From NCBI RefSeq assembly GCF_021391495.1, contig NZ_CP090063.1:3100001-3164000 (forward strand): 64,000 nucleotides of DNA. Reading direction: 5' to 3'. The position numbers and the translations under genes are program-made. This document shows, piece after piece, positions 38,251 to 47,791 of the stretch. The notes under the pieces are model-generated. The model was not told where the DNA came from, ran no database searches, and saw only the letters and a program-made list of their open reading frames with translations. Each line of letters starts with the position of its first letter. Positions within the stretch are counted from its first letter, which is position 1. Origin of the DNA: Amycolatopsis acidiphila (lineage in GTDB: Bacteria > Actinomycetota > Actinomycetes > Mycobacteriales > Pseudonocardiaceae).

Positions 38251-39177
38251 CTGCGTATCGGACTCGGCTTGGCCGCCTTGGGCCGGCCCGCGTACATCAA
38301 CCTGGGCAGGACCGAGGAGCTTCCCGCGGAACGGGACGTCGAAGCCATGCGGCGCGCGACCTACGCCGTGCTCGACGCGGCCTACAAGGCCGGGATCCGC
38401 TGGATCGACGTCGCCCGCTCCTACGGCCGCGCCGAGGAGTTCCTGGCGGGCTGGCTGGGCCGGCGCACCCCCGGCGACCTGACGGTGTCGAGCAAGTGGG
38501 GCTACACCTACGTGGGCGCGTGGCGGATGGACGCCGCGATGCACGAGGTCAAGGAGCACTCCGCGAGCAGCTTCTCCCGCCAGTGGTCGGAAAGCCGCGC
38601 GCTGCTGGGCTCGGCGATCAACCTCTACCAGGTGCACTCGCTGACCACGGACAGCCCGCTGTTCACCGACGAGCCGTTGCTGCGCGCGCTGTCCGCGCTG
38701 AGCGACGACGGGGTCCGGGTGGGGTTCTCCACCTCCGGCCCGCGCCAGGGCGAGGTCATCCGCCGGGCCTTCGAGCTGGAAGTCGCCGGGAGGCCGATCT
38801 TCACCGCGGTCCAGTCAACCTGGAACCTGCTCGAACCCTCGGCGGGGCGCGCGCTCGCCGAGGCGCACGCCGCCGGAAACCTGGTGCTGGTCAAGGAAAC
38901 CCTCGCCAACGGCAGGCTCGTGGTGAGCCCGCCGCCGGTGCTGGCGCGCATCGCCGCGCGGCACGGGGTCGGGCCGGACGCGGTCGCCGTGGCGGCGGTC
39001 CTCGCGCGGCCGTGGGCCGACACGGTGCTCGTCGGCCCGGCCAGCCCGGCGCAGCTGACCGCGAACCTGGCTGCCACCAGGATGAACCTCGCCGACGGCG
39101 AGCTGCGCGCGCTCGCGACGCTCGCCGAGCCGCCGGGGGAGTACTGGGGTCGGCGATCCTCTTTGCATTGGCGGTAA
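38251..39177 (+). CDS. aldo/keto reductase, likely CTG start
   Basis: A 308-residue aldo/keto reductase barrel. It has LRIGLGLAALGRPAYINLGR at the N-terminus, IDVARSYGRAEEFLAGWL (catalytic Asp and Tyr), SSKWGYTYVG (Lys), QVHSL (His) and the ending LVGPASPAQLTANLAA cofactor segment. A stop at 38233 limits the 5' end, and no ATG, GTG or TTG precedes the first strand, so CTG at 38251 (GGAAGGGG upstream) is the best start; TTG 38269 would lose the first strand. The cofactor is expected to be NADPH and the substrate is unknown. Confidence 0.85.
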   Translation: MRIGLGLAALGRPAYINLGRTEELPAERDVEAMRRATYAVLDAAYKAGIRWIDVARSYGRAEEFLAGWLGRRTPGDLTVSSKWGYTYVGAWRMDAAMHEVKEHSASSFSRQWSESRALLGSAINLYQVHSLTTDSPLFTDEPLLRALSALSDDGVRVGFSTSGPRQGEVIRRAFELEVAGRPIFTAVQSTWNLLEPSAGRALAEAHAAGNLVLVKETLANGRLVVSPPPVLARIAARHGVGPDAVAVAAVLARPWADTVLVGPASPAQLTANLAATRMNLADGELRALATLAEPPGEYWGRRSSLHWR

Positions 39178-39230
39178 AGGCTTCGGCTAGTCTCGGCGCC
39201 CCAGCGACGGATCAGAAGGGGGACGACACG

Positions 39231-39857
39231 GTGCGTCACGGACGGATAGTGGTCCTGAGCGCGGTCCTGCTGACCGGGCTCGCCGGTTGCGCCGACCGCC
39301 CCAACAACCTCGAAACGTATTACAACCGGCCGGGGAACGCGGTCGCGACGACGACCCCGCCGCCCGCGGCCACCTCACCCGGTGTGCCGGACCAGGCGGC
39401 GGCCGCGTCGAGCAGCGCCCAGCAGGCGATCGCCGAGGAGGTGGCCGCGGCGGTGCTCACCAGGAGCGACCTCTCGAGCGAGGGGGTGCACGCCGCGGCC
39501 GAGCGCGCGGAGAACGGCGCCTGCTTCGACGCGGTGCCCTCGGGCGACCCGCGCGGCGCGAGCTGGACCTATTCGAGCGGGTCCACCCTGACGCAGCAGG
39601 TCACGGGCTATCTCGACGAGGCGGCCACCGACGTGCTCTCCCGGGTGCGGTGCGACGGCCAGAAGCTCAGCGTCCCGCTGCCCTCGGGTGCCGAGGCGGT
39701 GCGCGGCTGGTGCTCGAGCGGCACCTGCACGGTGCTGCTGGCGGCTGGGCACGTCCTGTCGGGCCTGCAGGTCACCGCGAACACGACCACGCGGGCCTCG
39801 GACGCGGTGAAGAGCCTGACGCCGCTGGCGGCGGAGAAGCTGCCGGTCTCTCAGTAG
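39231..39857 (+). CDS. lipoprotein of unknown function
   Basis: A 208-residue predicted lipoprotein. GTG 39231 starts a signal peptide VRHGRIVVLSAVLLTGLAGC with lipobox LAGC, so Cys20 would be acylated and exposed outside the membrane. A Thr/Pro/Ala-rich linker follows (about 35-65), then a globular part with two Cys pairs (NGACFD, RVRCDGQ, WCSSGTC). AAGGGGG lies upstream. No family is recognised. It follows the aldo/keto reductase on the same strand and its end overlaps the Nudix gene's end by seven bases. Confidence 0.82.
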   Translation: MRHGRIVVLSAVLLTGLAGCADRPNNLETYYNRPGNAVATTTPPPAATSPGVPDQAAAASSSAQQAIAEEVAAAVLTRSDLSSEGVHAAAERAENGACFDAVPSGDPRGASWTYSSGSTLTQQVTGYLDEAATDVLSRVRCDGQKLSVPLPSGAEAVRGWCSSGTCTVLLAAGHVLSGLQVTANTTTRASDAVKSLTPLAAEKLPVSQ

Positions 39858-40357
39858 TAGCGGCGGAACCACGCCAGTATCCCCGCGCGCCCGTCCGGGA
39901 TCAGCGGGCTCGCGGCGTCCTCGGCCCATGCCCGCAGGTCCGCGAGCGGCAGCCAGTGGCCCTCGACGATCTCCTCGGGCTGGTGCGCGATCGGGCCGTC
40001 CCAGTGAGCCTCGAAGGTGAAGTTGTGACACCGCAACGGCGGCTGCTCGAAGACGTGGGTGAACAACGGGGTCAGCGCGGCGCCGTGCACGCCCAGTTCC
40101 TCGCCCAGCTCCCGGAAAGCGCATTCAGCCGGTGTCTCCCCGGCCGCGACCACCCCACCGGCCCAGCAGTCCCACAGGCCGCCGAACACGTCCTTGTCCG
40201 GCGACCGGCGATGCACGTAAACGCTTTCCCCGTCCCCGGAGCGCAGCAGCACCTCGCCGGTCGCGTGCCACAGCCCGCGCGCCCGCATGTCCGCCCTGGT
40301 GGTGCTGCCCGTGACCGCCCCGTGCTCGTCGTAGACCGCGACCAGCTCCTCCCGCAT
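39851..40357 (-). CDS. Nudix hydrolase
   Basis: A 168-residue Nudix protein. The 23-residue Nudix box fits the pattern Gx5Ex7REUxEExGU: GGVVAAGETPAECAF followed by RELGEELGV. The N-terminal YVHRRSPDKDVFGGLWDCWAGG resembles the isopentenyl-diphosphate isomerase-like/YfcD branch. It could hydrolyse a nucleoside diphosphate derivative or isomerise an isoprenoid diphosphate; the sequence does not settle which. ATG 40357 is 88 bases from the divergent dop gene. Confidence 0.88.
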   Translation of the reverse strand: MREELVAVYDEHGAVTGSTTRADMRARGLWHATGEVLLRSGDGESVYVHRRSPDKDVFGGLWDCWAGGVVAAGETPAECAFRELGEELGVHGAALTPLFTHVFEQPPLRCHNFTFEAHWDGPIAHQPEEIVEGHWLPLADLRAWAEDAASPLIPDGRAGILAWFRRYY

Positions 40358-40444
40358 GACCCGACCCTACGACGCGCGGGTGGTTACCGGCTCGCAACGT
40401 GGAGGCCGCGCGCCCGCCGCCGCGGCGACCCGTAGGCTTGGGAC

Positions 40445-41947
40445 ATGCGGCGGATCATGGGAACCGAGGTCGAGTACGGCATCGCGGTGCCGGGCGACGC
40501 GACCGCGAACCCGGTGCTGACCTCGACACAGGTGGTGCTGGCCTACGCGGCGGCGGCCGACATCCCCCGGGCGCGCCGGGCGAGATGGGACTACGAGGTC
40601 GAGTCCCCGCTCAGGGACGCGCGCGGGTTCGACCTGGCCGGCCCCGGCGGGCCCGGCCACGACCCCGACGTGGAGGACCTCGGCGCGGCCAACGTCATCC
40701 TCACCAACGGCGCCCGGCTCTACGTCGACCACGCCCACCCCGAGTACTCCGCGCCCGAGGTCACCAACGCGCGCGACGCGGTCATCTGGGACAAAGCGGG
40801 CGAGCGGGTGATGGAGGAGGCGGCGATCAAGGCCGCCACCGTGCCCGGCCAGCCGCCGCTGCAGCTGTACAAGAACAACGTCGACGGCAAGGGTGCCAGC
40901 TACGGCACCCACGAGAACTACCTGATGTCCCGCTCGACGCCGTTCACCTCGGTCATCGGCGGGCTCACCCCGTTCTTCGCCTCGCGCCAGGTCGTCACCG
41001 GCTCGGGCCGGGTGGGGCTCGGCCCGCAGGGCGAGGAGGCCGGCTTCCAGCTGTCCCAGCGCTCGGACTACATCGAGGTCGAGGTCGGGCTGGAGACCAC
41101 CCTCAAGCGCGGCATCATCAACACCCGCGACGAGCCGCACGCCGACGCCGACAAGTACCGCAGGCTGCACGTCATCATCGGGGACGCGAACCTCGCCGAG
41201 TACTCGACGTTCCTCAAGGTCGGTACCACCGCGCTGGTGCTGGACATGATCGAGGCCGGGCAGCGCTTCGACGAGCTCAAGCTCGACGAGCCGGTCCGCG
41301 CGGTGCACCAGATCAGCCACGACCCCACGCTGAAGACGAAGGTCGCGCTCGCGGGCGGCAAGAAGTACACCGGCCTGGAGCTCCAGTTCGCCTACCACGA
41401 GCTGGCGGCGGCACACCTGGAGCGCGAGGGCGGCGACGAGCAGTCCAAGGAGGTCCTGCGGGTCTGGGGCGAGATCCTCGACGCGCTCGCGCGCGACCCG
41501 CAGGAGTGCGCCGACCGGCTGGACTGGCCCGCGAAGCTGCGCCTGCTGGAGGGCTACCGCCAGCGCGACCAGCTCAACTGGGGCGCGCCGCGGCTGCACC
41601 TGGTGGACCTGCAGTACTCCGACGTTCGCCTGGGCAAGGGTCTGTACAACCGCCTGGTCACCCGGGGCTCGATGAAGCGCCTGGTGAGCGAGGAGGAGGT
41701 GCAGCACGCGATCACGCATCCGCCCGAGGACACCCGTGCCTACTTCCGCGGCCGGACGCTGGAGAAGTACGCGAGCTCGATCGCGGCCGCGTCGTGGGAT
41801 TCGGTCATCTTCGACGTGGGCAAGGAGTCGCTGGTGCGGATCCCCACCCTGGAGCCGTTGCGGGGCACGAAAGCGCACGTCGGCAAGCTGCTGGACGCCT
41901 CGGCCACGGCCGAGGAACTGGTCGAGGCGCTCACGGGCAGCGACTGA
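40445..41947 (+). CDS. dop: Pup deamidase/depupylase Dop
   Basis: A 500-residue carboxylate-amine ligase-like protein. It converts the C-terminal Gln of Pup to Glu and removes Pup from substrates. [13 protein letters not shown] is the N-terminal ATP/metal strand, Asp95 in [13 protein letters not shown] is the catalytic nucleophile position, and the Dop-specific loop (residues 44-75, [15 protein letters not shown]) separates it from Paf[11 protein letters not shown] and [11 protein letters not shown] are the conserved fold segments. ATG 40445 is the start. It precedes pup, as in mycobacteria. Confidence 0.97.
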   Translation: MRRIMGTEVEYGIAVPGDATANPVLTSTQVVLAYAAAADIPRARRARWDYEVESPLRDARGFDLAGPGGPGHDPDVEDLGAANVILTNGARLYVDHAHPEYSAPEVTNARDAVIWDKAGERVMEEAAIKAATVPGQPPLQLYKNNVDGKGASYGTHENYLMSRSTPFTSVIGGLTPFFASRQVVTGSGRVGLGPQGEEAGFQLSQRSDYIEVEVGLETTLKRGIINTRDEPHADADKYRRLHVIIGDANLAEYSTFLKVGTTALVLDMIEAGQRFDELKLDEPVRAVHQISHDPTLKTKVALAGGKKYTGLELQFAYHELAAAHLEREGGDEQSKEVLRVWGEILDALARDPQECADRLDWPAKLRLLEGYRQRDQLNWGAPRLHLVDLQYSDVRLGKGLYNRLVTRGSMKRLVSEEEVQHAITHPPEDTRAYFRGRTLEKYASSIAAASWDSVIFDVGKESLVRIPTLEPLRGTKAHVGKLLDASATAEELVEALTGSD

Positions 41948-42031
41948 GACGCGTCAAGCCGTGTCCTCGCGGATGCCCCGATTGTCGTTCCCACTGGGTA
42001 GTCTGGAACCAACAGCTCACCGGGAGGCGAG

Positions 42032-42226
42032 ATGGCTCAGGAAAAGATCGAAAAGCACGGCGGCGGCGACTCGGACGACGAGCTCGAAGGCGGTGCCCCG
42101 GCGGGGCAGGAACGCCGCGAGAAGCTCGGCGAGGACGTCGACACGATCCTGGACGAGATCGACGATGTCCTGGAGGAGAACGCCGAGGACTTCGTGCGCG
42201 CCTACGTGCAAAAGGGCGGCCAGTAA
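42032..42226 (+). CDS. pup: prokaryotic ubiquitin-like protein Pup
   Basis: A 64-residue, highly acidic and mostly disordered protein, the standard Pup length. It ends in GGQ, so Dop must deamidate the final Gln to Glu before PafA attaches it to lysines. The helix-forming, Mpa-binding segment is DTILDEIDDVLEENAEDFV (residues 36-54). ATG 42032 follows GGGAGG. It sits between dop and prcB, the typical order. Confidence 0.98.
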   Translation: MAQEKIEKHGGGDSDDELEGGAPAGQERREKLGEDVDTILDEIDDVLEENAEDFVRAYVQKGGQ

Positions 42227-42303
42227 CACCCGCTCGCCCGGCCACTAGGCTCACTCCACCGTTTGCCCCACTGACCTGACGTTGATGGGAATCACGAGCA
42301 CGC

Positions 42304-43164
42304 ATGGACAACACCTCGGGCTCCTCGGGTTCTTCGCTGCCCGCAGCCTATTTTTCGACCACGACCTCGTCGTTCGCCGAGTTCCTCAGGATGCAGGCGC
42401 CTGACCTGCTGCCTGGGCACCGGCAGGCGCCGGGGGCGTCCGCGAAGGAGCTGAACGCGCCCCACGGCACCACGATCGTCGCGGTGACCTTCTCCGGCGG
42501 CGTGCTGATCGCCGGCGACCGGCGGGCGACCTCGGGCAACCTGATCGCCTCGCGGGACATGGACAAGGTCTCCGTGACCGACGAGTACTCGGCGGTCGGC
42601 ATCGCGGGCACCGCGGGGCTGGCACTGGAGCTGGTCCGGCTCTACGCCGTCGAGCTCGCCCACTACGAGAAGATCGAGGGCGTCCCGCTGTCCCTGGACG
42701 GCAAGACGAACAAGCTCGCGACGATGGTCAAGGGCAATCTCGAGGTCGCCATGGCCGGGCTGGCGGTGCTGCCGCTGTTCGTCGGCTACGACATCGAGGC
42801 CGACGACCCGAAGCGGGCCGGCCGGATCGTGTCCTACGACGTGACCGGCGGCCGGTACGAGGAGAGTGCCGGCTACCACGCGATCGGCTCCGGATCGCTG
42901 TTCGCGAAGTCCTCGCTGAAGAAGCTCTACGACCCCGACGCCGCGGAGGAGGCCGCCGTGCGCACCGCGGTCGAGTCGCTCTACGACGCGGCGGACGACG
43001 ACACCGCGACCGGCGGGCCGGACCTGGTGCGCCGGATCTTCCCGACGGTCGTGACGGTCACCGCCGAACGCGGGGCCGAGATGCTGCCCGCGGACCAGGC
43101 CGCCGCGGTGGCCGAGGCGGTCGTCGAGGGCCGCCGCGAGCAGGCCGCCTCGGGCCGCAGCTGA
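42304..43164 (+). CDS. prcB: 20S proteasome beta subunit PrcB (precursor)
   Basis: A 286-residue precursor of the catalytic beta subunit. A propeptide of about 55 residues ends at HG, giving the N-terminal nucleophile Thr56 in [11 protein letters not shown] after self-cleavage. The catalytic Asp (AGDRRATSG) and the Lys equivalent (RDMDKVSV) are present. The subunit forms the inner rings of the Mpa-dependent proteasome. ATG 42304 is used. A gap of 77 bases follows pup and a gap of 83 bases precedes prcA. Confidence 0.97.
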   Translation: MDNTSGSSGSSLPAAYFSTTTSSFAEFLRMQAPDLLPGHRQAPGASAKELNAPHGTTIVAVTFSGGVLIAGDRRATSGNLIASRDMDKVSVTDEYSAVGIAGTAGLALELVRLYAVELAHYEKIEGVPLSLDGKTNKLATMVKGNLEVAMAGLAVLPLFVGYDIEADDPKRAGRIVSYDVTGGRYEESAGYHAIGSGSLFAKSSLKKLYDPDAAEEAAVRTAVESLYDAADDDTATGGPDLVRRIFPTVVTVTAERGAEMLPADQAAAVAEAVVEGRREQAASGRS

Positions 43165-43247
43165 GCGGCCCGAGTCCCTCCTGCCTTTAGCTGGACCCTT
43201 TACCTGGACAGAGCCCCGTTCCACCGAGCACTTTTGGAGCCGACACC

Positions 43248-44012
43248 GTGACGATGCCGCTGTACGCCTCTCCCGAGCAGTTGATGCGCGAGCGCTCGGA
43301 GCTCGCTCGCAAGGGCATCGCGCGCGGGCGCAGTGTCGTCGTGCTGAAGTACGCGGGCGGTGTGCTGTTCGTCGCCGAGAACCCGTCGACGACGTTGCAC
43401 AAGTTCTCCGAGATCTACGACCGCATCGGCTTCGCCGCGGTCGGCCGCTACAGCGAGTTCGAGAACCTGCGCGTCGCCGGCATCCGGCACGCGGACCTCA
43501 AGGGCTACCAGTACGACCGCCGCGACGTCAGCGCGCGGGCGCTGGCCAACGCCTACGCGGCCACCCTGGGCAGCATCTTCACCGAGCAGCTCAAGCCGTA
43601 CGAGGTGGAGATCTGCGTGGCGGAGGTCGGCGCGACCTCCGCCGAGGACCAGCTGTTCCGGCTGACCTACGACGGGTCGATCTTCGACGAGCCGCAGTTC
43701 GTGGTGATGGGCGGGCAGACCGAGCCCATCGTCACCAAGCTGAAGGAGGGGTTCGAGGAGGACGCCGAGCTGGAGCAGGTGCTGCCGATGGCGGTGCGCA
43801 CGCTGCGCTCGACCTCGCCCAACAACGGCGACAGCGAGCCGGTGAAGCTCGAGGTCGCGGTGCTCGACCGCAACCGCCCGCGGCGGGCGTTCCGGCGGAT
43901 CACCGGCGCGGCGCTCGACGCGCTGCTCCCGGCGCCCGAGCCCGCCCCCGAGGGCGAGGAAAAGGCGGACGGCGACGGCGAGTCCTCGCCGAACGGCGAC
44001 TCCGCGAGCTGA
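43248..44012 (+). CDS. prcA: 20S proteasome alpha subunit PrcA
   Basis: A 254-residue alpha subunit with the N-terminal [22 protein letters not shown] helix that forms the gate and the [14 protein letters not shown] core strands. It lacks a catalytic Thr and builds the outer rings that bind Mpa. The last 25 residues are acidic and disordered. GTG 43248 and ATG 43254 are both possible starts. A hairpin follows 12 bases after the stop, ending the pup-prcBA unit. Confidence 0.97.
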   Translation: MTMPLYASPEQLMRERSELARKGIARGRSVVVLKYAGGVLFVAENPSTTLHKFSEIYDRIGFAAVGRYSEFENLRVAGIRHADLKGYQYDRRDVSARALANAYAATLGSIFTEQLKPYEVEICVAEVGATSAEDQLFRLTYDGSIFDEPQFVVMGGQTEPIVTKLKEGFEEDAELEQVLPMAVRTLRSTSPNNGDSEPVKLEVAVLDRNRPRRAFRRITGAALDALLPAPEPAPEGEEKADGDGESSPNGDSAS

Positions 44013-44024
44013 GCGGACTTCCGA

Positions 44025-44050
44025 AGGAGCCCCGGCCCGCCGGGGCTCCT
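44025..44050 (+). terminator. intrinsic terminator after prcA
   Basis: Complementary arms AGGAGCCCCGG (44025-44035) and its mate (44040-44050) form a strong GC hairpin followed by TTTGT, close to a classical intrinsic terminator. It separates the pup-prcB-prcA transcript from pafA. Confidence 0.88.
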
Positions 44051-44145
44051 TTGTGGTGCGTGCGAACGCCCAGGTGAACGGATCGGAACCGGGCTCCCGG
44101 CGTGTCGCCGCCCGAACGGCGCACCGCTGAACGGCCGAAAGCGCC

Positions 44146-44151
44146 TAGCAT
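44146..44151 (+). promoter_or_regulatory. candidate -10 box for leaderless pafA transcript
   Basis: TAGCAT ends seven bases before the pafA ATG at 44158, so initiation would fall at the start codon. Only a weak GAGAG lies before the ATG. The preceding terminator makes an independent promoter for pafA likely. Confidence 0.5.
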
Positions 44152-44157
44152 TGAGAG

Positions 44158-45516
44158 ATGCAGCGGCGGATTTTTGGCATCGAGACCGAGTTCGGGGTCA
44201 CGTGCACCTTCCACGGACAGCGGCGGCTCTCACCCGACGAGGTCGCCCGGTACCTGTTCCGGCGGGTCGTGTCGTGGGGGCGCTCGTCCAACGTCTTCCT
44301 GTCCAACGGCTCACGGCTCTACCTCGACGTGGGCTCGCACCCGGAGTACGCGACGGCCGAGTGTGACGACCTGGTGCAGCTCGTCACGCACGACAAGGCC
44401 GGTGAGCGGATCCTCGAGGACCTGCTCGTGGACGCCGAGCGGCGGCTGGCCGACGAGGGCATCGGCGGCGACATCTTCCTGTTCAAGAACAACACCGACT
44501 CCGCGGGCAACTCCTACGGCTGCCACGAGAACTACCTCGTCACCCGTGCGGGGGAGTTCTCGCGGATCGCGGACGTGCTGCTGCCCTTTCTGGTGACCCG
44601 GCAGCTGATCTGTGGCGCGGGCAAGGTCCTGCAGACCCCGCGGGGCGCGGTGTACTGCCTGTCCCAGCGCGCGGAGCACATCTGGGAAGGTGTGTCCAGC
44701 GCCACAACGCGGTCGCGGCCGATCATCAACACCCGGGACGAGCCGCACGCCGACGCCGAGCGCTACCGCCGGCTGCACGTGATCGTGGGCGACTCCAACA
44801 TGGCCGAGCCCACGACCCTGCTCAAGGTCGGCACCGCGCACCTGGTGCTGGAGATGATCGAGCAGGGCGTGCAGTTCCGTGACTTCACCCTGGACAACCC
44901 GATCCGCGCGATCCGCGAGATCAGCCACGACCTGACCGGGCGGCGTCCGGTGCGCCTCGCCGGCGGCCGGGAGGCCTCGGCGCTGGACATCCAGCGCGAG
45001 TACTACGGCCGGGCCGTGCAGCACGTGAAGGCCAACGACTCCGGCCCGACCGCACAGCGCGTGATCGAGCTGTGGGGCCGCGCGCTGGACGCGGTCGAGC
45101 AGCAGGACTTCGTCAAGATCGACACCGAGATCGACTGGGCGATCAAGCACCGGCTGGTCGAGCGCTACCGCGCGAAGCACAACCTGGACCTGTCCAGCCC
45201 CCGGGTGGCGCAGCTCGACCTGGCCTACCACGACATCCGCCGGGGCCGGGGCATCTTCGACCTGTTGCAGCGCAAGGGCCTGGTGCGGCGCATCACCGAC
45301 GACGGCGAGATCGAGCTGGCCAAGGACACCCCGCCGCAGACGACGCGAGCGAAGCTGCGGGGCGACTTCATCGCCGCCGCGCAGGCCGCCGGCCGCGACT
45401 TCACCGTCGACTGGGTGCACCTGAAGCTCAACGACCAGGCGCAGCGCACCGTCCTGTGCAAGGACCCGTTCCGCGCGGTCGACGAGCGCGTCGACCGGCT
45501 GATCAGCTCGCTGTGA
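44158..45516 (+). CDS. pafA: Pup ligase PafA
   Basis: A 452-residue glutamine-synthetase-like ligase that activates Pup-Glu with ATP and couples it to lysines of target proteins. [10 protein letters not shown] (Glu9, metal site), Asp57 in [13 protein letters not shown], the [17 protein letters not shown] segment, and [29 protein letters not shown] are present. It lacks the Dop loop. The downstream DUF1684 gene overlaps its stop by four bases (GTGA). Confidence 0.97.
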   Translation: MQRRIFGIETEFGVTCTFHGQRRLSPDEVARYLFRRVVSWGRSSNVFLSNGSRLYLDVGSHPEYATAECDDLVQLVTHDKAGERILEDLLVDAERRLADEGIGGDIFLFKNNTDSAGNSYGCHENYLVTRAGEFSRIADVLLPFLVTRQLICGAGKVLQTPRGAVYCLSQRAEHIWEGVSSATTRSRPIINTRDEPHADAERYRRLHVIVGDSNMAEPTTLLKVGTAHLVLEMIEQGVQFRDFTLDNPIRAIREISHDLTGRRPVRLAGGREASALDIQREYYGRAVQHVKANDSGPTAQRVIELWGRALDAVEQQDFVKIDTEIDWAIKHRLVERYRAKHNLDLSSPRVAQLDLAYHDIRRGRGIFDLLQRKGLVRRITDDGEIELAKDTPPQTTRAKLRGDFIAAAQAAGRDFTVDWVHLKLNDQAQRTVLCKDPFRAVDERVDRLISSL

Positions 45517-46298
45517 CCACCGTCGAGCAGGACCGGTTCACCCGCGACTGGCAGCAGTGGCACCAGCAGCGGGAGCGGGTGCTCGCCGAGCCGCACGGCT
45601 GGCTGTCCATCACCGGGCTGCAGTGGCTGACCGGCACGCCGCAACGGTTCGACGGCATCCCGGGCAGCTGGCACGAGCAGGACGGCGCCGCGGTCGTGAC
45701 GGTGTCCCCGGGCGAGGAGCTGGCGGTCGACGGCACGGCGCGGTTCGAGCTGGTCAACAGCGGGCCCGGGCACCTCGTCGACGCGGGGGAGCGCAAGGTC
45801 GAGGTGGCGCGGCGCAGCGGGTACCTGCTGCGGGTGCACGACCCGCAGGCGCCGGTCCGCGGCCGGTTCCGCGGCGTGCCCGCCTACGAGCCCGATCCGG
45901 CCTGGGTGTTCGAGGGGCGCTTCGAGCCGTTCGACGAGCCGCACGCGGTGACGGTCGGCGCCGTGGTCGAGGGCCTGTCGCACGTCTACACCTCACCCGG
46001 CGTGCTGCGCTTCGACCACGACGGCTCCTCGTACGGGCTGACGGCCTTCAACGGCAAGGGCGGCAGCGGGTTCTCGGTGCTGTTCACGGACGAGACCAGC
46101 GGCGTGACGACCTACGCGGCCAACCGCAGCCTCGCGGTCGGCGAGCCGGACGCCGGGGGCCGCGTGTTGCTGGACTTCAACCGCGCGGTCAACCTGCCGT
46201 GCGCGTTCATCGAGTTCGCCACGTGCCCGCTGCCACCGGCCGGGAACCACCTTCCGTTCGCGGTGACAGCGGGCGAGCGGATCCCCTACGAGGCCTGA
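45513..46298 (+). CDS. DUF1684 family protein
   Basis: A 261-residue protein with the DUF1684 layout: an N-terminal [27 protein letters not shown], a beta-rich core, and a C-terminal [28 protein letters not shown] and [32 protein letters not shown]. The catalytic role is not established for this family. The GTG at 45513 overlaps the pafA TGA, so it is probably co-expressed with pafA, but the link to pupylation may be only positional. Its end overlaps the MMPL remnant by 13 bases. Confidence 0.87.
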   Translation: MTTVEQDRFTRDWQQWHQQRERVLAEPHGWLSITGLQWLTGTPQRFDGIPGSWHEQDGAAVVTVSPGEELAVDGTARFELVNSGPGHLVDAGERKVEVARRSGYLLRVHDPQAPVRGRFRGVPAYEPDPAWVFEGRFEPFDEPHAVTVGAVVEGLSHVYTSPGVLRFDHDGSSYGLTAFNGKGGSGFSVLFTDETSGVTTYAANRSLAVGEPDAGGRVLLDFNRAVNLPCAFIEFATCPLPPAGNHLPFAVTAGERIPYEA

Positions 46299-46513
46299 CC
46301 GGCAGGCACCGGCGGCGCCTCGGCCAGGCCGATGCGGTCGTGCACGCGGCGCAGGGGAGCCGGTGCCCACCAGGCGTGCCGCCCGAGCAGCCGCATCCCG
46401 GCGGGCAGCAGCACCCCGCGCACGAGTGTCGCGTCGAGCAGGACGGCGAGACCGGTGCCGATGCCGAACATCTGGATGAAGCTCACCCCGCTGGTGCCGA
46501 AGGCGAACAGGCT
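46286..46513 (-). pseudogene. C-terminal remnant of an MMPL-family transporter
   Basis: The minus-strand frame encodes about 75 residues that match the end of an MMPL/RND lipid transporter: SLFAFGTSGVSFIQMFGIGTG, LLDATLVRGVLLPA and WWAPAPLRRVHDRIGL. Similarity ends abruptly at 46513, where the sequence turns into a TetR gene on the other strand. The remaining roughly 650 residues of the transporter are missing. It is therefore a truncated relic with no start. Confidence 0.82.
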
Positions 46514-46515
46514 GC

Positions 46516-47022
46516 CGGCACTTCGCCGGGCACGAGGAGTTGTTGCACGCGACCAAGGGACAGGCCATGGAGCGGCTCGGCGCCTCGATGAACGCGGAGC
46601 TGGCGCGGGTGCCCGAGACCGGTGACCGGGTGCGCCGGGCGGTCTGCGCGGTGGCGGCCATCGGCCGCGGCTACCTGAACTTCGCGTGGGCCGAGCCGGG
46701 TCTGTTCCGCACCGCGTTCGCCGGGGACACCGAGACCATCGCCTTCCACACCACGCGTCCGTTCCAGCGGCTCGTCGAGACGATGGACGAGCTGGCCGAC
46801 ACCGGGTTCCTGCCCGCGGAGCGGCGGCCGATGGCCGAGGTCGCGGCGTGGGCGTCCGTGCACGGGCTCGCGATGCTCTACCTCGAGGGCCCGTTGCGGC
46901 ACGCGGGTGAGCAGGACCGGCAGCGGGCCGTGGAGCGCACGGTCGAGGTCGTCCTCGAGGGCCTCGGCGGCCGCGCGCTGTCCGGCGAGCTGCGCGGCGA
47001 CGTCGTCGGGTTCGCCCGCTGA
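46516..47022 (+). pseudogene. TetR-family regulator lacking most of its DNA-binding domain
   Basis: The frame begins within the recognition helix (RHFAGHEELLHATKGQAM, from 46516) and continues through a TetR ligand domain (residues equivalent to about 45-210, ending LRGDVVGFAR). The first two helices of the HTH are gone. A start at TTG 46540 or ATG 46567 could give a fragment that would dimerise but not bind DNA. The junction with the MMPL relic shows one deletion that removed the divergent starts of both genes. A dominant-negative product is imaginable but unsupported. Confidence 0.8.
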
Positions 47023-47721
47023 CTACAGTTTCTGGCCGGTCGGGCGCAGCACGATCTCGTTCACGTCCACCGTCGGCGGCTGGTCGAGCGCGTAGCAGAC
47101 CGCGCGGGCGATGTCGTCCGGGTCGAGCAGCGGCAGCTCGCGCATCTCGTCGTAGATCAGGTCGGTGTCGACCACGCCGGGCTGCAGCAGCGTGACCCGG
47201 ACCCCGGTGCCGACCGCCTCCTCGCGGATCGAGCCGGCGAGCCCGGTGACCGCCCACTTGGTCGCCGAGTAGAGGTTCGCGCGGCGGATGTGCCGCCCGG
47301 CGACCGACCCGGTCAGCACCAGGTGGCCGCGCGTGCGCGCGAGCGCGGGCAGCACGGCGCGGGCGGTGATCGCGGCGCCGTAGACGTTCGTGAGCACCAT
47401 GTCCCGCCATTTCTCCGGGTCGGTGCCGCCGTTGCCGAAGAACGACACCGGCAGCATCTGCCCGGCGTTGGCGAACGCGGCGTCGAGCCTGCCGAAGCGT
47501 TCTTCGGCCGTCTGCGCGGCGGCCGAGATCTGGCTCCATTCGGTCACATCCGCTGCCAGGGCCAGAGTCCGGCCGGCGCCGAGTTCCGCGACGAGCGGTT
47601 CGAGGCTCTCCGCCGACCGGGCGACGAGGGCCAGCCGGTACCCGGCGGCAGCCGCGCGACGGGCCGTCGCGGCACCAAGGCCCCGCGACGCTCCGGTAAT
47701 CAGAAGGGCGCGTTCGGTCAT
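47023..47721 (-). CDS. short-chain dehydrogenase/reductase
   Basis: A 232-residue SDR: TGASRGLGAATARRAA cofactor loop, LALAADVTEW, FANAGQ, catalytic Ser (LTGSVAG) and YSATKWAVTG. ATG 47721 is the start and the gene is divergent from pafB by 70 bases. It abuts the TetR remnant at its 3' end. NADP(H)-dependent oxidoreduction of an unknown substrate is expected. The resemblance to the SDR at 27861-28685 is only that of the general family. Confidence 0.9.
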   Translation of the reverse strand: MTERALLITGASRGLGAATARRAAAAGYRLALVARSAESLEPLVAELGAGRTLALAADVTEWSQISAAAQTAEERFGRLDAAFANAGQMLPVSFFGNGGTDPEKWRDMVLTNVYGAAITARAVLPALARTRGHLVLTGSVAGRHIRRANLYSATKWAVTGLAGSIREEAVGTGVRVTLLQPGVVDTDLIYDEMRELPLLDPDDIARAVCYALDQPPTVDVNEIVLRPTGQKL

Positions 47722-47779
47722 GGGTTCGAATTTACGGCGTGTAATGGCGGACCTCCGATCGGGGCCCGGCGATCCGGGC

Positions 47780-47785
47780 TACTGT
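47780..47785 (+). promoter_or_regulatory. candidate -10 box for leaderless pafB transcript
   Basis: TACTGT ends six bases before the GTG start at 47792, so initiation at the start codon is likely. No ribosome-binding site is visible between. A -10-centred promoter without a strong -35 would fit alternative or activator-dependent transcription. Confidence 0.5.
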
Positions 47786-47791
47786 GTTCGC

